Shown here: one piece after another, positions 40,933 to 50,074 of the stretch
Position numbering within the stretch: position 1 is the stretch's first letter
Layout of the letters: each line of letters opens with the position of its first letter
Source: Streptomyces bluensis
Lineage (GTDB): Bacteria; Actinomycetota; Actinomycetes; Streptomycetales; Streptomycetaceae
Length of the DNA stretch: 64,000 nucleotides
Reading direction: 5' to 3'
Assembly: GCF_014650715.1 (NCBI RefSeq)
Contig: NZ_BMVM01000007.1
Location: forward strand, 248,001 to 312,000
Notes under the pieces: model-generated
Databases searched by the model: none
The model's input: only the letters and a program-made list of their open reading frames with translations
Told to the model about the DNA's origin: nothing
Position numbers and translations under genes: made by a program

Positions 40933-40956
40933 ATCGTTCAAGGGTATGGTCGAGGC

Positions 40957-42129
40957 ATGACCTCTTCGACGCTCCCCCCACAGGGCGCCCGCCGTGCTCT
41001 CATCGTCGGATCCGGCATCTCCGGTCTGGCTGCGGCTCTGAGCCTGCACCGGGCCGGCTGGCGGCCCCTGATCATCGAGCGGGCGCCCGAACGCCGCACC
41101 GGCGGCTACTTCGTCCGCTTCAACGGCCCCGGCTACACCGCCGCCGAACGTCTGGGCATCCTGGAGTCGCTCCCGGACCGCCGCGACCCCCAAGGGCGCA
41201 TGTTCGAAGTCGATTCCCGCGGTCGCCTCACACCTGGCCTGACCTTTCCCGATCAGGTCAACGACACCCCGCTGCGGATGCTGCTGCGCAGCGACCTGGA
41301 GCGCGTCCTGTACGAGGCGGTCCAGGATCTGGTGGAGATCCGCTACGACACCGGCCCCGCGACCATCGCCCAGGACCGCGACCGGGTGACCGTGACCCTC
41401 ACCGACGGGTCCGTGGAGAGCGCGGACCTGCTCATCGGGGCCGACGGCATCCACTCCACGGTGCGCTCCCTGGCCTTTGGCCCCGAGGACCTCTACCGCA
41501 AGGACTTCGACCACGTCGTGGCCGCCTGCGTCATGGACCGCCCGCTGCCCGGCTTGCGCGACGGCGACAGCGCGGTCGCCACCGCACCCGGGCGCTCCGC
41601 CTGGATCAACAGCTATCGCGACCACCTCCCGGTCGCCTTCCTGCTCTACCGCACCGACTGGCCCGCCGCCGAGATCCGCAAGAAGCCCTCGGTCGCCCTG
41701 CGCCAGGCCTTCGCCGGCTTCGGCGGGGACATCGTGCCCGCCATGCTGGAGGCGATGGACCGCTCCGAGTCCGTCCTGTTCGACCAGGTCAGCCAGATTC
41801 ACCTCAGCCGCTGGAGCCAGGGCCGGGTGGTCCTGCTCGGCGACTCCGCCTGGTGCATGACCCTCCACTCCGGCCAGGGTTCCGGCATGGGCATCGCGGG
41901 CGCCGAACTGCTGGCCCGTCTGCTCACCGAACACGGCGACCTTCCCGCCGCTCTGGGCTGCTGGGAACAGCAACTGCGCCCGTTCGTCACCCGCTACCAG
42001 AAGGAAGCGCTGCTCATGCAGCACTTCTTCATGCCCGCCAACCGCTTCGGCCGCATCGCCCGCAGCACCCTGATCCGCGCCGCCTCCACCCCGGTCGGCG
42101 CCAGGCTCGGCAAAGCCCTGATGGGCTGA
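40957..42129 (+). CDS. FAD-dependent aromatic-ring-type monooxygenase
   Basis: A 390-aa class A flavoprotein monooxygenase (PHBH/TetX-like). Motifs: ALIVGSGISGLAAALSLHRAG (GxGxxG, split here for length: GSGISGLAAALSLHRAG), LLIGADGIHSTVR (the DG motif for FAD/NAD(P)H) and RVVLLGDSAWCMTLHSGQGS (GD motif). It would use NAD(P)H and O2 to hydroxylate a small, probably aromatic or polyketide-like molecule. ATG 40957 follows a TATGGT box by 6 nt (leaderless). It heads a three-gene unit with the SnoaL-like and AttH-like genes. Confidence 0.88.
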   Translation: MTSSTLPPQGARRALIVGSGISGLAAALSLHRAGWRPLIIERAPERRTGGYFVRFNGPGYTAAERLGILESLPDRRDPQGRMFEVDSRGRLTPGLTFPDQVNDTPLRMLLRSDLERVLYEAVQDLVEIRYDTGPATIAQDRDRVTVTLTDGSVESADLLIGADGIHSTVRSLAFGPEDLYRKDFDHVVAACVMDRPLPGLRDGDSAVATAPGRSAWINSYRDHLPVAFLLYRTDWPAAEIRKKPSVALRQAFAGFGGDIVPAMLEAMDRSESVLFDQVSQIHLSRWSQGRVVLLGDSAWCMTLHSGQGSGMGIAGAELLARLLTEHGDLPAALGCWEQQLRPFVTRYQKEALLMQHFFMPANRFGRIARSTLIRAASTPVGARLGKALMG

Positions 42130-42154
42130 CACCACACGAGAACGAGGAAACGCG

Positions 42155-42538
42155 ATGACTCAGACGACCGAGACGGTGGTCGACCGCTACATCACACTCG
42201 TGGACCGTGCGGTGCACGAGCCGCAGGCACTGGCGGAGCTTGGATCGGTGTTCGCGCCGGAGGCCACCGTGCGGTTCGGCGACCTCCCACCGGTGACCGG
42301 CCTGGCCGACATCACGGAGTTCTACCGGCGCTTCTACTCCGACATGGCCGACAGCAAGCACGTGTGGACCACCACGGTGCTCGGCGACGGAACACTCAAG
42401 GTCCGTTTCATCGCGGCGTGGCGTAGCCTCGACGGCCAACTCGCGTCCCAGGGCGGCACCGAGCGCGTGACCGTGGACGCGAACGGGCTGATCACGGAGC
42501 TGCTGGTCCTCGGTCCCGAGACGGAGGAAGCACGATGA
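42155..42538 (+). CDS. SnoaL-like / NTF2-fold protein
   Basis: A 127-aa cone-shaped NTF2-fold protein, the fold of polyketide cyclases (SnoaL), ketosteroid isomerases and limonene epoxide hydrolases. Seen are an N-terminal helix DRYITLVDRAVHEPQALAEL, VFAPEATVRFGD, then ITEFYRRFYSDMADSKHVWT and a closing strand ITELLVLGP. It may isomerise or cyclise the product of the upstream monooxygenase, or simply bind it. GAGGAA precedes the ATG, and its stop overlaps the next start by 4 bp. Confidence 0.83.
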   Translation: MTQTTETVVDRYITLVDRAVHEPQALAELGSVFAPEATVRFGDLPPVTGLADITEFYRRFYSDMADSKHVWTTTVLGDGTLKVRFIAAWRSLDGQLASQGGTERVTVDANGLITELLVLGPETEEAR

Positions 42539-43383
42539 CCACGTCCCACCCCACACTGATCAGTGCCGCCGACGACCTCGCCGCGACCGCCCCCGGCAAG
42601 AACGACTCCTGGTGGTTCGCCTCCAGGCTCCACGACGGGGACGGAAACGTCTTCTGGGCGAAGATCCACGCGATGGAGGCGGAGGGAGCGTGTCACGCCA
42701 CGGTCGCGCTGCTGCGGGAAGCGGACGGCCACACCAGCAACAAGCACACCGTCGAGCCCCTGCACGACGTGAAGCTGCCGACGGACCGCCTCGACGTGCA
42801 GACATCGGTCCTGAACCTGAGCGGCGACCTGGACGAACTCAAGATCTCGGGCACGACGGACACCGCGTCGATCCGGCTGGCGCTTCGGCGGGAAGAACCG
42901 GTGCTCTTCAGTGGTGGCAGCGGGTTGTTCCCCTTCTTCGGCGGAACGACCGGGCAGTTCGCACTGCCCGGTCTGATCGCCTCAGGAACCATCACCGTCG
43001 AGGGGGTCACACATCGGCTCACCGGACGCACATGGTGCGACCGCCAGTGGCTTTCCGAGACCAGCGAACCGCTTCGCTTCCTATGGCTCGGACTCGATCT
43101 CGGAGCGGGCCGCTACCTCAGCGTCTGGGACACCGGGGGAGACGGCACGTCCTGGCTCACCGCGTTGCAGGAGGACGGCTCGCACTTGGTCACCCACGCT
43201 CGGCGAACCGAGCGCGACGGTCGCTGGATCCTGACGATCCCCGGACTCGACGCACGACTGGAGATCAGGCCGCGCAGACTGGACGGCACTCAAGGCGCCA
43301 ACTCCCACGTGTGTTCGGTGACCGGGACCGTCGACGGCCACGAGATCACCGGGCACGGCTACGCCGATGTCGTCGGACACTGA
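42535..43383 (+). CDS. AttH/CrtC-like lipocalin-fold protein
   Basis: A 282-aa protein of the AttH / CrtC (hydroxyneurosporene synthase-like) superfamily. The first half starts with KNDSWWFASRLHDGDGNVFW; the second lipocalin-like domain begins at GTITVEGVTHRLTGRTWCDR with the WxDRQW signature, then LWLGLDLGAGRYLSVWDTGG. Members hydrate, isomerise or cyclise hydrophobic compounds and often sit in natural-product clusters. There is no signal peptide. It overlaps the SnoaL-like gene by 4 bp, so the three proteins probably act together. Confidence 0.8.
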   Translation: MTTSHPTLISAADDLAATAPGKNDSWWFASRLHDGDGNVFWAKIHAMEAEGACHATVALLREADGHTSNKHTVEPLHDVKLPTDRLDVQTSVLNLSGDLDELKISGTTDTASIRLALRREEPVLFSGGSGLFPFFGGTTGQFALPGLIASGTITVEGVTHRLTGRTWCDRQWLSETSEPLRFLWLGLDLGAGRYLSVWDTGGDGTSWLTALQEDGSHLVTHARRTERDGRWILTIPGLDARLEIRPRRLDGTQGANSHVCSVTGTVDGHEITGHGYADVVGH

Positions 43384-43554
43384 GGTTGTGCAGCGGCGCG
43401 TGCTCTGACCGTGATGACCTCTCGGCGCGGCCGATGATCGGTCCTGACGCCGGCTGTGGTGCGGCGGCCGATGCAGCCGTCATGAACTGCTCCGGCACCG
43501 GCGCCTGTAAGGCCTGCTTCGGGGCGAACCCGGTCGCCCCGCAGCAGATGCCCC

Positions 43555-45072
43555 TCAGGTCCGCTTTCGCTCTCCGGCCATCAGGAGGACGTAGACGGCG
43601 AGCGAGGCTCCCAGCCCCACGGCCCACCCGTAGTCGGCGAGCGGCTTGAGGAAGGGGATGATGCCGTCGGCCGGGAACGGTCCTGCCTTGTTCCCCTTCT
43701 CGTCCAGCGTGGAGTACGAGCCACCGACCGCCAGCACACCGCCGACCGCGAAGGCGACGACGGCCCGCCAGTTCCAGCCGCCCGAGTACCAGTACCGCCC
43801 GCCTTCCAGATACAGGTCGGCGAGGTGCAGCACGGTCCGCCGGATGATCCAGTAGTCCGCGATGAGAATGCCCGCCACCGTGCCGAGCAGTCCGCCCACC
43901 ACACCCAGCCACGTGAAGATGTACAGCTCGGGCGTGGAGGTCAGCTTCCACGGCATCACCAGGACGCCCACGATGCCCGTGATGACCGCGCCCGTACGGA
44001 AGTTGATGACCTTCGGGGCGAGGTTCGCGAGATCGTACGCGGGTGAGACCACGTTCGCCGCGATGTTCACGCTGATCGTCGCCACGAGGACCGTGATGAG
44101 CGCGAAGAGCAGGCCGAAGACGTTGTCGGTCCTGCCGGCCAGCTCGACCGGGTCCCAGATCGCCACCCCGTAGACCTTCTCCGAACCGGCCGTCACCAGG
44201 ACCGACATCAGCGCGAAGAGGGTCATGGTGGTCGGCAGCCCGAGGGTCTGGCCCCAGACCTGTGCCCGCTGGCCCTTTCCGAAACGGGTGAAGTCCGGGA
44301 TGTTGAGACTGAGGGTGGACCAGAAGCCGATCATGCCCATCAGGCCCGGGAAGAAGACCTTCCAGAAGTCCGCGCCCCAGCCGACCTTCGACGGCTCGTG
44401 CAGCAGCGGACCAAAACCGCCCGCCTTGTTCGCGATCCAGACCAGGAGCACCACCGCGCCGACGAGGACGAACGGCGCCGCCCAGTTCTCGAACCGGCGC
44501 AGGGTGTCCATCCCCCGGTAGATGATGGCCAGTTCGAGCACCCAGAAGATCACGAAGCAGAGCCACAGGGTCCACGGGTAGCCGCCGATCCTCGCGGCGT
44601 CCGTCCAGCCGCCGAAGATCTTGCCCAGGAGGATGAAGATGCCCTGGCCGCCGATCCACGTCTGGATGCCGAACCAGCAGCAGGCCACCGCCGCCCGCAC
44701 CATCGCGGGCAGGTTCGCGCCGCGCATGCCGAAGGAGGCGCGGGCCAGGACCGGGAAGGGGATGCCGTACTTGGGTCCCGCGTGGCCGGTGAGCAGCATC
44801 GGGAGCAGCACGATCACGTTGGCGAGCGCGATCGTGAGGACGGCCTGTTTCCAGTCCATGCCCAGGGCCACCAGTCCCGAAGCGAGCGTCCAGGACGGGA
44901 TGCAGTGGGCCATGCCGATCCACAGGGCCACGAAGTTGTAGGTGGTCCAGCGGCGTTCGGCGAGGGGGACGGGGCGCAGGTCGTCGTTGGCGTAGCGGCT
45001 GCCGGCCGGGTAGGCGTCGCCGGCCAGCTCGATGGCCGGGTCGGGTATGCGGGGTGGGGCGGTGTCGGTCAT
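43555..45072 (-). CDS. NCS1 nucleobase:cation symporter
   Basis: A 505-aa permease with about 12 membrane segments, importing a nucleobase, hydantoin or related ring with a cation. NCS1 signature segments are the N-terminal DLRPVPLAERRWTTYNFVAL, PFPVLARASFGMRGANLPAM and FWSTLSLNIPDFTRF. It is the last gene of a minus-strand run for pyrimidine/hydantoin degradation (LLM enzyme, amidohydrolase, aminotransferase, amidase), so the cargo is probably uracil, dihydropyrimidine, allantoin or hydantoin. The ATG at 45072 follows the LLM gene by 112 bp. Confidence 0.92.
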   Translation of the reverse strand: MTDTAPPRIPDPAIELAGDAYPAGSRYANDDLRPVPLAERRWTTYNFVALWIGMAHCIPSWTLASGLVALGMDWKQAVLTIALANVIVLLPMLLTGHAGPKYGIPFPVLARASFGMRGANLPAMVRAAVACCWFGIQTWIGGQGIFILLGKIFGGWTDAARIGGYPWTLWLCFVIFWVLELAIIYRGMDTLRRFENWAAPFVLVGAVVLLVWIANKAGGFGPLLHEPSKVGWGADFWKVFFPGLMGMIGFWSTLSLNIPDFTRFGKGQRAQVWGQTLGLPTTMTLFALMSVLVTAGSEKVYGVAIWDPVELAGRTDNVFGLLFALITVLVATISVNIAANVVSPAYDLANLAPKVINFRTGAVITGIVGVLVMPWKLTSTPELYIFTWLGVVGGLLGTVAGILIADYWIIRRTVLHLADLYLEGGRYWYSGGWNWRAVVAFAVGGVLAVGGSYSTLDEKGNKAGPFPADGIIPFLKPLADYGWAVGLGASLAVYVLLMAGERKRT

Positions 45073-45184
45073 GGGCAGCAGTCCGTTCTGGGGAGGGGAA
45101 CGAGGGACGGCTACTGTGCGGGTGCCGTGAACTGCCGTGCTGTGGTGGTGAGTCGCTGTCGGGGCAAGAACCCTGAGCCGTGGG

Positions 45185-46204
45185 TCATGCGTTCACCGCC
45201 GGGATCACCTCCCGGCCGTACTGTTCGATCACCTTCTCCTTCGCGTCGTGCATCGCGTACACGGCGAACTGGTCGACGCCCAGTTCCCGCAGCGCACGCA
45301 GCTTTTCGACATGCGCGGAGGCCGGGCCGATCAGACAGAAGCGGTTGACGATCTCGTCCGGCACGAACGCCGTGTCCGGGTTTCCCGAGCGGCCGTGGTG
45401 CGCGTAGTCGTAGCCCTCACGCGCCTTGATGTACTCGGTCAGCTCGTCCGGCACCATCCCCGAGTGGGCGCCGTACCTGGCGACCAGGTCGGCGACATGG
45501 TTGCCGACCATGCCACCGAACCAGCGGCACTGCTCGCGCGCGTGGGCGAGGGCCTCGGGCGAGTCGTCGTCGGTCACGTACGCGGGCGCGGCGACACAGA
45601 TCTTCACCTCGTCCGCCGAACGGCCCGCCGCCACCGCCGCGTCCCGTACCGCCCTGACCATCCACTCCGTGAGGAAGGGGTCGGCGAGCTGAAGGATGAA
45701 GCCGTCGGCCTCCTCGCCGGTCATCTTCAGTGCCTTGGGCCCGTACGCGGCCATCCACACCGGGACTTCGGCCCCGGGGCGCACCCACGGGAACCGGACG
45801 ACGGTGCCGCCGAGGTCGGCTTCCTCGCCCCGCCCCAGGGCCCTGATCACCTTCATCGCGCCACTGACCCGGGCGAGGGTGTTCGGGGTACGGCCCGCGA
45901 CCCGCATCGCCGAGTCGCCGCGGCCGATGCCGCACACGGTCCGGTTGCCGTACATGTCGTTCAGCGTCGCGAAGGTGGAGGCGGTGACCTCCCAGGTCCG
46001 GGTGCCCGGGTTGGTCACCATCGGGCCGACGATCAGGCGCTCGGTCTCCGCGAGGATACGGCTGTAGATGACGAACGGCTCCTGCCACAGCACGCACGAG
46101 TCGAACGTCCACCCGTGCGTGAAGCCTGCCGCTTCCGCCCGCTTCATCAGGTCCACGACCCCGGAGGCCGGCGGGTCGGTCTGCAGCACAAGTCCGAAGT
46201 CCAT
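45185..46204 (-). CDS. LLM-class F420-dependent oxidoreductase (TIGR03842-like)
   Basis: A 339-aa luciferase-like TIM barrel. MDFGLVLQTDPPASGVVDLM opens the chain; GPMVTNPGTRTWEVTAST and CGIGRGDSAMRVAG are the cofactor and phosphate motifs typical of F420-type members. Its place inside an amidohydrolase/aminotransferase/amidase operon suggests a redox step on a pyrimidine-like ring, since no dihydropyrimidine dehydrogenase gene is present here. AAGGGGAA lies 4 nt before the ATG at 46204. An FMN cofactor remains possible. Confidence 0.87.
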   Translation of the reverse strand: MDFGLVLQTDPPASGVVDLMKRAEAAGFTHGWTFDSCVLWQEPFVIYSRILAETERLIVGPMVTNPGTRTWEVTASTFATLNDMYGNRTVCGIGRGDSAMRVAGRTPNTLARVSGAMKVIRALGRGEEADLGGTVVRFPWVRPGAEVPVWMAAYGPKALKMTGEEADGFILQLADPFLTEWMVRAVRDAAVAAGRSADEVKICVAAPAYVTDDDSPEALAHAREQCRWFGGMVGNHVADLVARYGAHSGMVPDELTEYIKAREGYDYAHHGRSGNPDTAFVPDEIVNRFCLIGPASAHVEKLRALRELGVDQFAVYAMHDAKEKVIEQYGREVIPAVNA

Positions 46205-46345
46205 GATGTTCCCCTTGCTGTTCAAGTGCCCAACACGCGATCCGCACGTCCCCCGCGAACCGCTGAACGGTCCACACACACCGAGCCTCGCCACGCTGAC
46301 GGCGCGAGCAACCGTGCCGCCGACTCCACGCCCATGGCCGGTCGG

Positions 46346-47749
46346 CTAGTCCAGGTACTGGCACGTCCCCCGCGGCGTGTACGTCCCGTGCCCGGCACGG
46401 CCGGTGAACTCCCTCTCCGTGATGACCAGTTCGCCGCGCGACAGGACCGTCTCGACCCGGCCGGTGGTGCGCCTGCCCTCGTACGCCGAGTAGTCGACGT
46501 TCATGTGGTGGGTCTCGGCGGACATGACCTGCTCGGCGTGCGGGTCGTAGATGACGACGTCGGCGTCGGCTCCCGGGGCGATGGTGCCCTTCTTCGGGTA
46601 CAGGCCGAACATGCGGGCCGGGGCCGCGCAGGCGATCTCGATCCAGCGACGGCGGGAGATGTGCCCGTCGACGACGGCCTGGTGGAGCAGGTCCATACGG
46701 TTCTCGACACCCGGGAGACCGTTGGGGATCTTGGAGAAGTCGCCGCGGCCGAGCTCCTTCTGGCCGGTGAAGCAGAAGGGGCAGTGGTCGGTGGAGACGA
46801 CCTGGAGGTCGTTCGTCCGCAGCCCCTTCCACAGCTGGGCCTGGTGCTCCTTGGGCCGCAGTGGCGTGCTGCACACGTACTTCGCGCCCTCGAAGTCCGG
46901 CTCCGCCAGGTTGTCCGTGGACAGGAACAGGTACTGCGGGCAGGTCTCACCGAAGACATGGAGCCCCTCGTCGCGCGCCCTGGCCAGCTCGGCGACCGCC
47001 TCCGTAGCCGAGACGTGCACGACGTACAGAGGCGCACCGGCCACCTGGGCCAGCTTGATGGCGCGGTGGGTGGCCTCGGCCTCAAGGAGTGCCTTGCGGA
47101 CCTCGCCGTGGTAGCGCGGATCGGTTTCGCCGCGGGCCAGCGCCTGCTCGACGAGCACGTCGATCGCGATGCCGTTCTCGGCGTGCATCATGATCAGGCC
47201 GCCGTTCTCGGCGGAGCGCTGCATGGCGCGCAGGATCTGACCGTCGTCGCTGTAGAAGACGCCGGGGTACGCCATGAACTGTTTGAAGGAGGTGACGCCC
47301 TCCTCCACCAGCAAGTCCATCTCCTTGAGCGTCTCCTGGTTCACATCGGAGACGATCATGTGGAAGCCGTAGTCGATGGCGCACTGGGCGTCGGCCTTCG
47401 CCATCCAGGCGTCCAGACCCTCCCGCAGCGAGTGGCCGACGCTCTGCACGGCGAAGTCGATGATGGTGGTGGTGCCGCCCCAGGCGGCGGCTCGGGTTCC
47501 GGTCTCGAAGGTGTCGGAGGCGGAGGTGCCGCCGAACGGCAGCTCCATGTGCGTGTGCGCGTCGACACCGCCCGGGATGACGTACTTCCCGGTGGCGTCG
47601 ATGGTGCGTTCGGCCGTCCAGGCCTCGGCGGCCGGGGTGTCGCTCGCGGCGAGGGCGGCGATACGGCCGTCCTCGATCAGGACGTCGGCGTGGATCTCGT
47701 CGGACGCGGTGATGACGAGACCACCGCGGATGACGGTACGGCTGCTCAT
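46346..47749 (-). CDS. hydA: Dihydropyrimidinase / D-hydantoinase
   Basis: A 467-aa cyclic amidohydrolase that opens dihydrouracil, dihydrothymine or hydantoin rings. Metal and catalytic motifs: GGVDAHTHMELPFGGT (two His), TSFKQFMAYPG (the Lys that is carboxylated to bridge the metals), MMHAEN (His), VVHVSATEA (His) and STDHCPFCF (Asp). Length is normal. The start at 47749 (MSSRTVIRGG) has GGAG upstream. It lies between the aminotransferase gene and the LLM gene on the same strand. Confidence 0.94.
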   Translation of the reverse strand: MSSRTVIRGGLVITASDEIHADVLIEDGRIAALAASDTPAAEAWTAERTIDATGKYVIPGGVDAHTHMELPFGGTSASDTFETGTRAAAWGGTTTIIDFAVQSVGHSLREGLDAWMAKADAQCAIDYGFHMIVSDVNQETLKEMDLLVEEGVTSFKQFMAYPGVFYSDDGQILRAMQRSAENGGLIMMHAENGIAIDVLVEQALARGETDPRYHGEVRKALLEAEATHRAIKLAQVAGAPLYVVHVSATEAVAELARARDEGLHVFGETCPQYLFLSTDNLAEPDFEGAKYVCSTPLRPKEHQAQLWKGLRTNDLQVVSTDHCPFCFTGQKELGRGDFSKIPNGLPGVENRMDLLHQAVVDGHISRRRWIEIACAAPARMFGLYPKKGTIAPGADADVVIYDPHAEQVMSAETHHMNVDYSAYEGRRTTGRVETVLSRGELVITEREFTGRAGHGTYTPRGTCQYLD

Positions 47750-47804
47750 ACGTTGACGCTCCGCTGGGTTGTGGTCGGAAGGTGCGGGTTGTCGGTGGCT
47801 TGTC

Positions 47805-47897
47805 GCTCCCCCACTCTCGGCTTCGCTCGCGCGGGGGACCCCCATCGCGGCGGAGCCGTACAGGGGCACAGCCCCGCGCCCCTGACGGGGCGCCCGT
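47805..47897. repeat. Streptomyces-type intergenic GC hairpin repeat
   Basis: A CCCCC...GGGGG hairpin (47808-47837) with a GGCTTCGCTCG loop region is followed by GGGGCACAGCCCC (47863-47875) and GCGCCCCTGACGGGGCGC (47877-47894), all strings common between Streptomyces genes. It fills most of the 196-bp gap between the aminotransferase stop and the hydA start and may dampen readthrough. Confidence 0.65.
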
Positions 47898-47945
47898 CCT
47901 CGTCCGCGTGCCGGTCCTCGGGCACGCCCTCTTACCGCAGACGCC

Positions 47946-49235
47946 TCACGGCTGGACGCTCCTCAGGGCGCTCTCCAGGATCTCGGCGCCCTCCTCCGCC
48001 TCGGCGACGGTCAGCGACAGCGGCGGGGCGATGCGCAGGGCGCTGGTGTTGTGGCCGCCGCCCTTGCCGAGGAGCAGTCCCCGCTCGCGGGCTGCCTCCA
48101 GCACGGCGGACGCCGCGTCCGGGTCGGCCTCGTCCGTGCCGGGCTTCGCCAGCTCGATGCCGATCATGAGCCCCCGGCCGCGTACCTCCCGTACGGCCGG
48201 AACCTGCGCGGCGACGGCCCGCAGCCGCTCGATGAGCAGCCCGCCGACGCGCCGGGCGTTGCCCTGGAGGTCGTGCTCCAGCAGGTAGGTGAGGTTCGCC
48301 AGGCCCGCGGCCATCGTGATCTGGGTGCCGCCGAAGGTCGAGATCGAGTTGCTGTCCAGGCAGTTCATGATCTCGGCGCGGGCGACGACGCCGCCGATGG
48401 ACATGCCGTTGCCGATGCCCTTGGCGAAGGTGAGGATGTCCGGCGGCCCGCTGTGGCCGTGGGCCTGCCAGCCCCAGAAGTGGTCACCGGTACGGCCCCA
48501 GCCGGTCTGCACCTCGTCGGAGATCCACAGGATGCCCTGCTCGTGGAGCACCTCTCGGAAGGCCGCGTACAGGCCGTCGGGCGGCGCGGTGAAGCCGCCG
48601 ACGCCCTGGATGGGCTCGGCGATGAGGGCGGCGGGTGGACGGGTGTGACCGAGGAGGTCCTTCAGGTCCTCGACGCAGGCCGCGATGAAGTCGGCGTCGC
48701 TGAGGTCGGCGAACGGGCCGCGGGTTCGGACGCCGCCGTGGACGTACAGCGTCTGGAGCGGCGACAGCGAGGTCGGGGACCAGCCCTTGTTGCCGGTGAT
48801 GCCGACCGCGCTGAAGGAACGCCCGTGGTAGCTGTTGCGCATCGCCAGGATCTGGTTGCTGCGGCGGTACGCGGTCGCCAGCAGCAGCGCCGTGTCGTTG
48901 GCCTCGGTGCCGGAGGTGGTGAAGAAGACCCGCGCGTCCGGGATGCCGGACAACTGCGCGACACGCTCGGCGAGTTCGACCATCGGCCGGTTGAGGTACA
49001 GCGTGGACGAGTGGATGATCCGCCCGGCCTGCTCACTGACCGCCTTGGTGACCTCGGGCAGCGCGTGCGCGGTCATCGTGGTGAGGATGCCGCCGAAGAA
49101 GTCGAGGTACCTGTTGCCCTCGGCGTCCCAGACGTGGCGGCCTTCGCCGTGGGTGATCTCGATGGGGTTCGCGTAGTAGAGGGCGAGCCAGTCGGGCATG
49201 ACGGCCCTGTGCCGCCCGAGCAGTTCGTTGGTCAC
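47946..49235 (-). CDS. Class III omega-aminotransferase (beta-alanine type)
   Basis: A 429-aa PLP-dependent class III aminotransferase. Motifs: VFFTTSGTEANDTALLLA (cofactor phosphate), NSYHGRSFSA, IAEPIQGVGG, ILWISDEVQTGWGRTG and LTFAKGIGNGMSIGG with the PLP-binding Lys. In a reductive pyrimidine operon it would move the amino group of beta-alanine or 3-aminoisobutyrate to a keto acid. The GTG start overlaps the stop of the amidase gene upstream by 4 bp, supporting coupling. Confidence 0.92.
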   Translation of the reverse strand: MTNELLGRHRAVMPDWLALYYANPIEITHGEGRHVWDAEGNRYLDFFGGILTTMTAHALPEVTKAVSEQAGRIIHSSTLYLNRPMVELAERVAQLSGIPDARVFFTTSGTEANDTALLLATAYRRSNQILAMRNSYHGRSFSAVGITGNKGWSPTSLSPLQTLYVHGGVRTRGPFADLSDADFIAACVEDLKDLLGHTRPPAALIAEPIQGVGGFTAPPDGLYAAFREVLHEQGILWISDEVQTGWGRTGDHFWGWQAHGHSGPPDILTFAKGIGNGMSIGGVVARAEIMNCLDSNSISTFGGTQITMAAGLANLTYLLEHDLQGNARRVGGLLIERLRAVAAQVPAVREVRGRGLMIGIELAKPGTDEADPDAASAVLEAARERGLLLGKGGGHNTSALRIAPPLSLTVAEAEEGAEILESALRSVQP

Positions 49236-50074
49236 GGCTGCACCAGTCCTTCGTAGGCGTCGGGGCGGCGGTCACGGTAGAAGGCCCACTGCTGTCGTAC
49301 GTCCTCGATCAGGTCGAAGTCGAGGTCCCGTACGACGAGTTCCTCGGTCTTGTCGCTCGCGGTCCCGCCCACGAACTGTCCGCGCGGGTCGACGAAGTAG
49401 CTCGTCCCGTAGAAGTCGTTGTCCCCGTACTCCTCCTGGCCCACACGGTTGATCGCGGCGACGAAGTACTCGTTGGCGACGGCGGCGGCGGGCTGCTCCA
49501 GCTGCCACAGGTGGGCGGACAGGCCGCGGGAGGTGGCGGACGGGTTGTACACGAGCTGGGCGCCGTTCAGGCCGAGCTGCCGCCAGCCCTCCGGGAAGTG
49601 GCGGTCGTAGCAGATGTAGACGCCGACCTTGCCGACGGCCGTGTCGAAGACGGGCCAGCCCAGGTTCCCCGGTTTGAAGTAGTACTTCTCCCAGAAGCCC
49701 TTGACCTGCGGGATGTGGTGCTTGCGGTACTTGCCGAGGAAGGTGCCGTCGGCGTCGATCACGGCCGCGGTGTTGTAGTAGAAGCCGGACTGCTCGACCT
49801 CGAAGACGGGGACGACGATCACCATGCCGGTCTCGCGGGCCAGCTCCCGCATACGGGTGACGGTCGGTCCGTCCGGCACGGGTTCGGCCCAGGAGTAGTG
49901 CTCGGGCTCCTGGACCTGGCAGAAGTAGGGTGCGTTGAAGACTTCCTGGAAACCGATGACCCTGGCGCCCTGCCGGGCCGCCTCGCGGGCGTGCTCGATG
50001 TGCTTGTCGACCATGGACCCGGTGTCGCCGGTCCAGGTCGCCTGGACCAGGGCGGCGCGTACGACGTTGGCCAT
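49232..50074 (-). CDS. Nitrilase-family amidase, probable beta-ureidopropionase
   Basis: A 280-aa carbon-nitrogen hydrolase with the Glu-Lys-Cys triad in IGFQEVFNAPYF, GKYRKHHIPQV and GVYICYDRHFPEGWRQ. It splits N-carbamoyl-beta-alanine (or an N-carbamoyl amino acid) to amine, CO2 and ammonia, the step after the amidohydrolase. AAGGAG precedes the ATG. It is the first gene of the operon amidase, aminotransferase, hydA, LLM enzyme, NCS1 permease. Its upstream gap (50075-50238) should hold the operon promoter. Confidence 0.93.
   Translation of the reverse strand: MANVVRAALVQATWTGDTGSMVDKHIEHAREAARQGARVIGFQEVFNAPYFCQVQEPEHYSWAEPVPDGPTVTRMRELARETGMVIVVPVFEVEQSGFYYNTAAVIDADGTFLGKYRKHHIPQVKGFWEKYYFKPGNLGWPVFDTAVGKVGVYICYDRHFPEGWRQLGLNGAQLVYNPSATSRGLSAHLWQLEQPAAAVANEYFVAAINRVGQEEYGDNDFYGTSYFVDPRGQFVGGTASDKTEELVVRDLDFDLIEDVRQQWAFYRDRRPDAYEGLVQP

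Noticed and set aside
43384..43554. Gap between the AttH-like gene and the NCS1 permease
   Set aside because: I looked for a terminator or transposase remnant and saw neither; only GC-rich sequence without a convincing stem or frame.
45248..48169. 973-codon open plus-strand frame opposite the LLM and dihydropyrimidinase genes
   Set aside because: Antisense of recognised enzymes; no domain or start signal.
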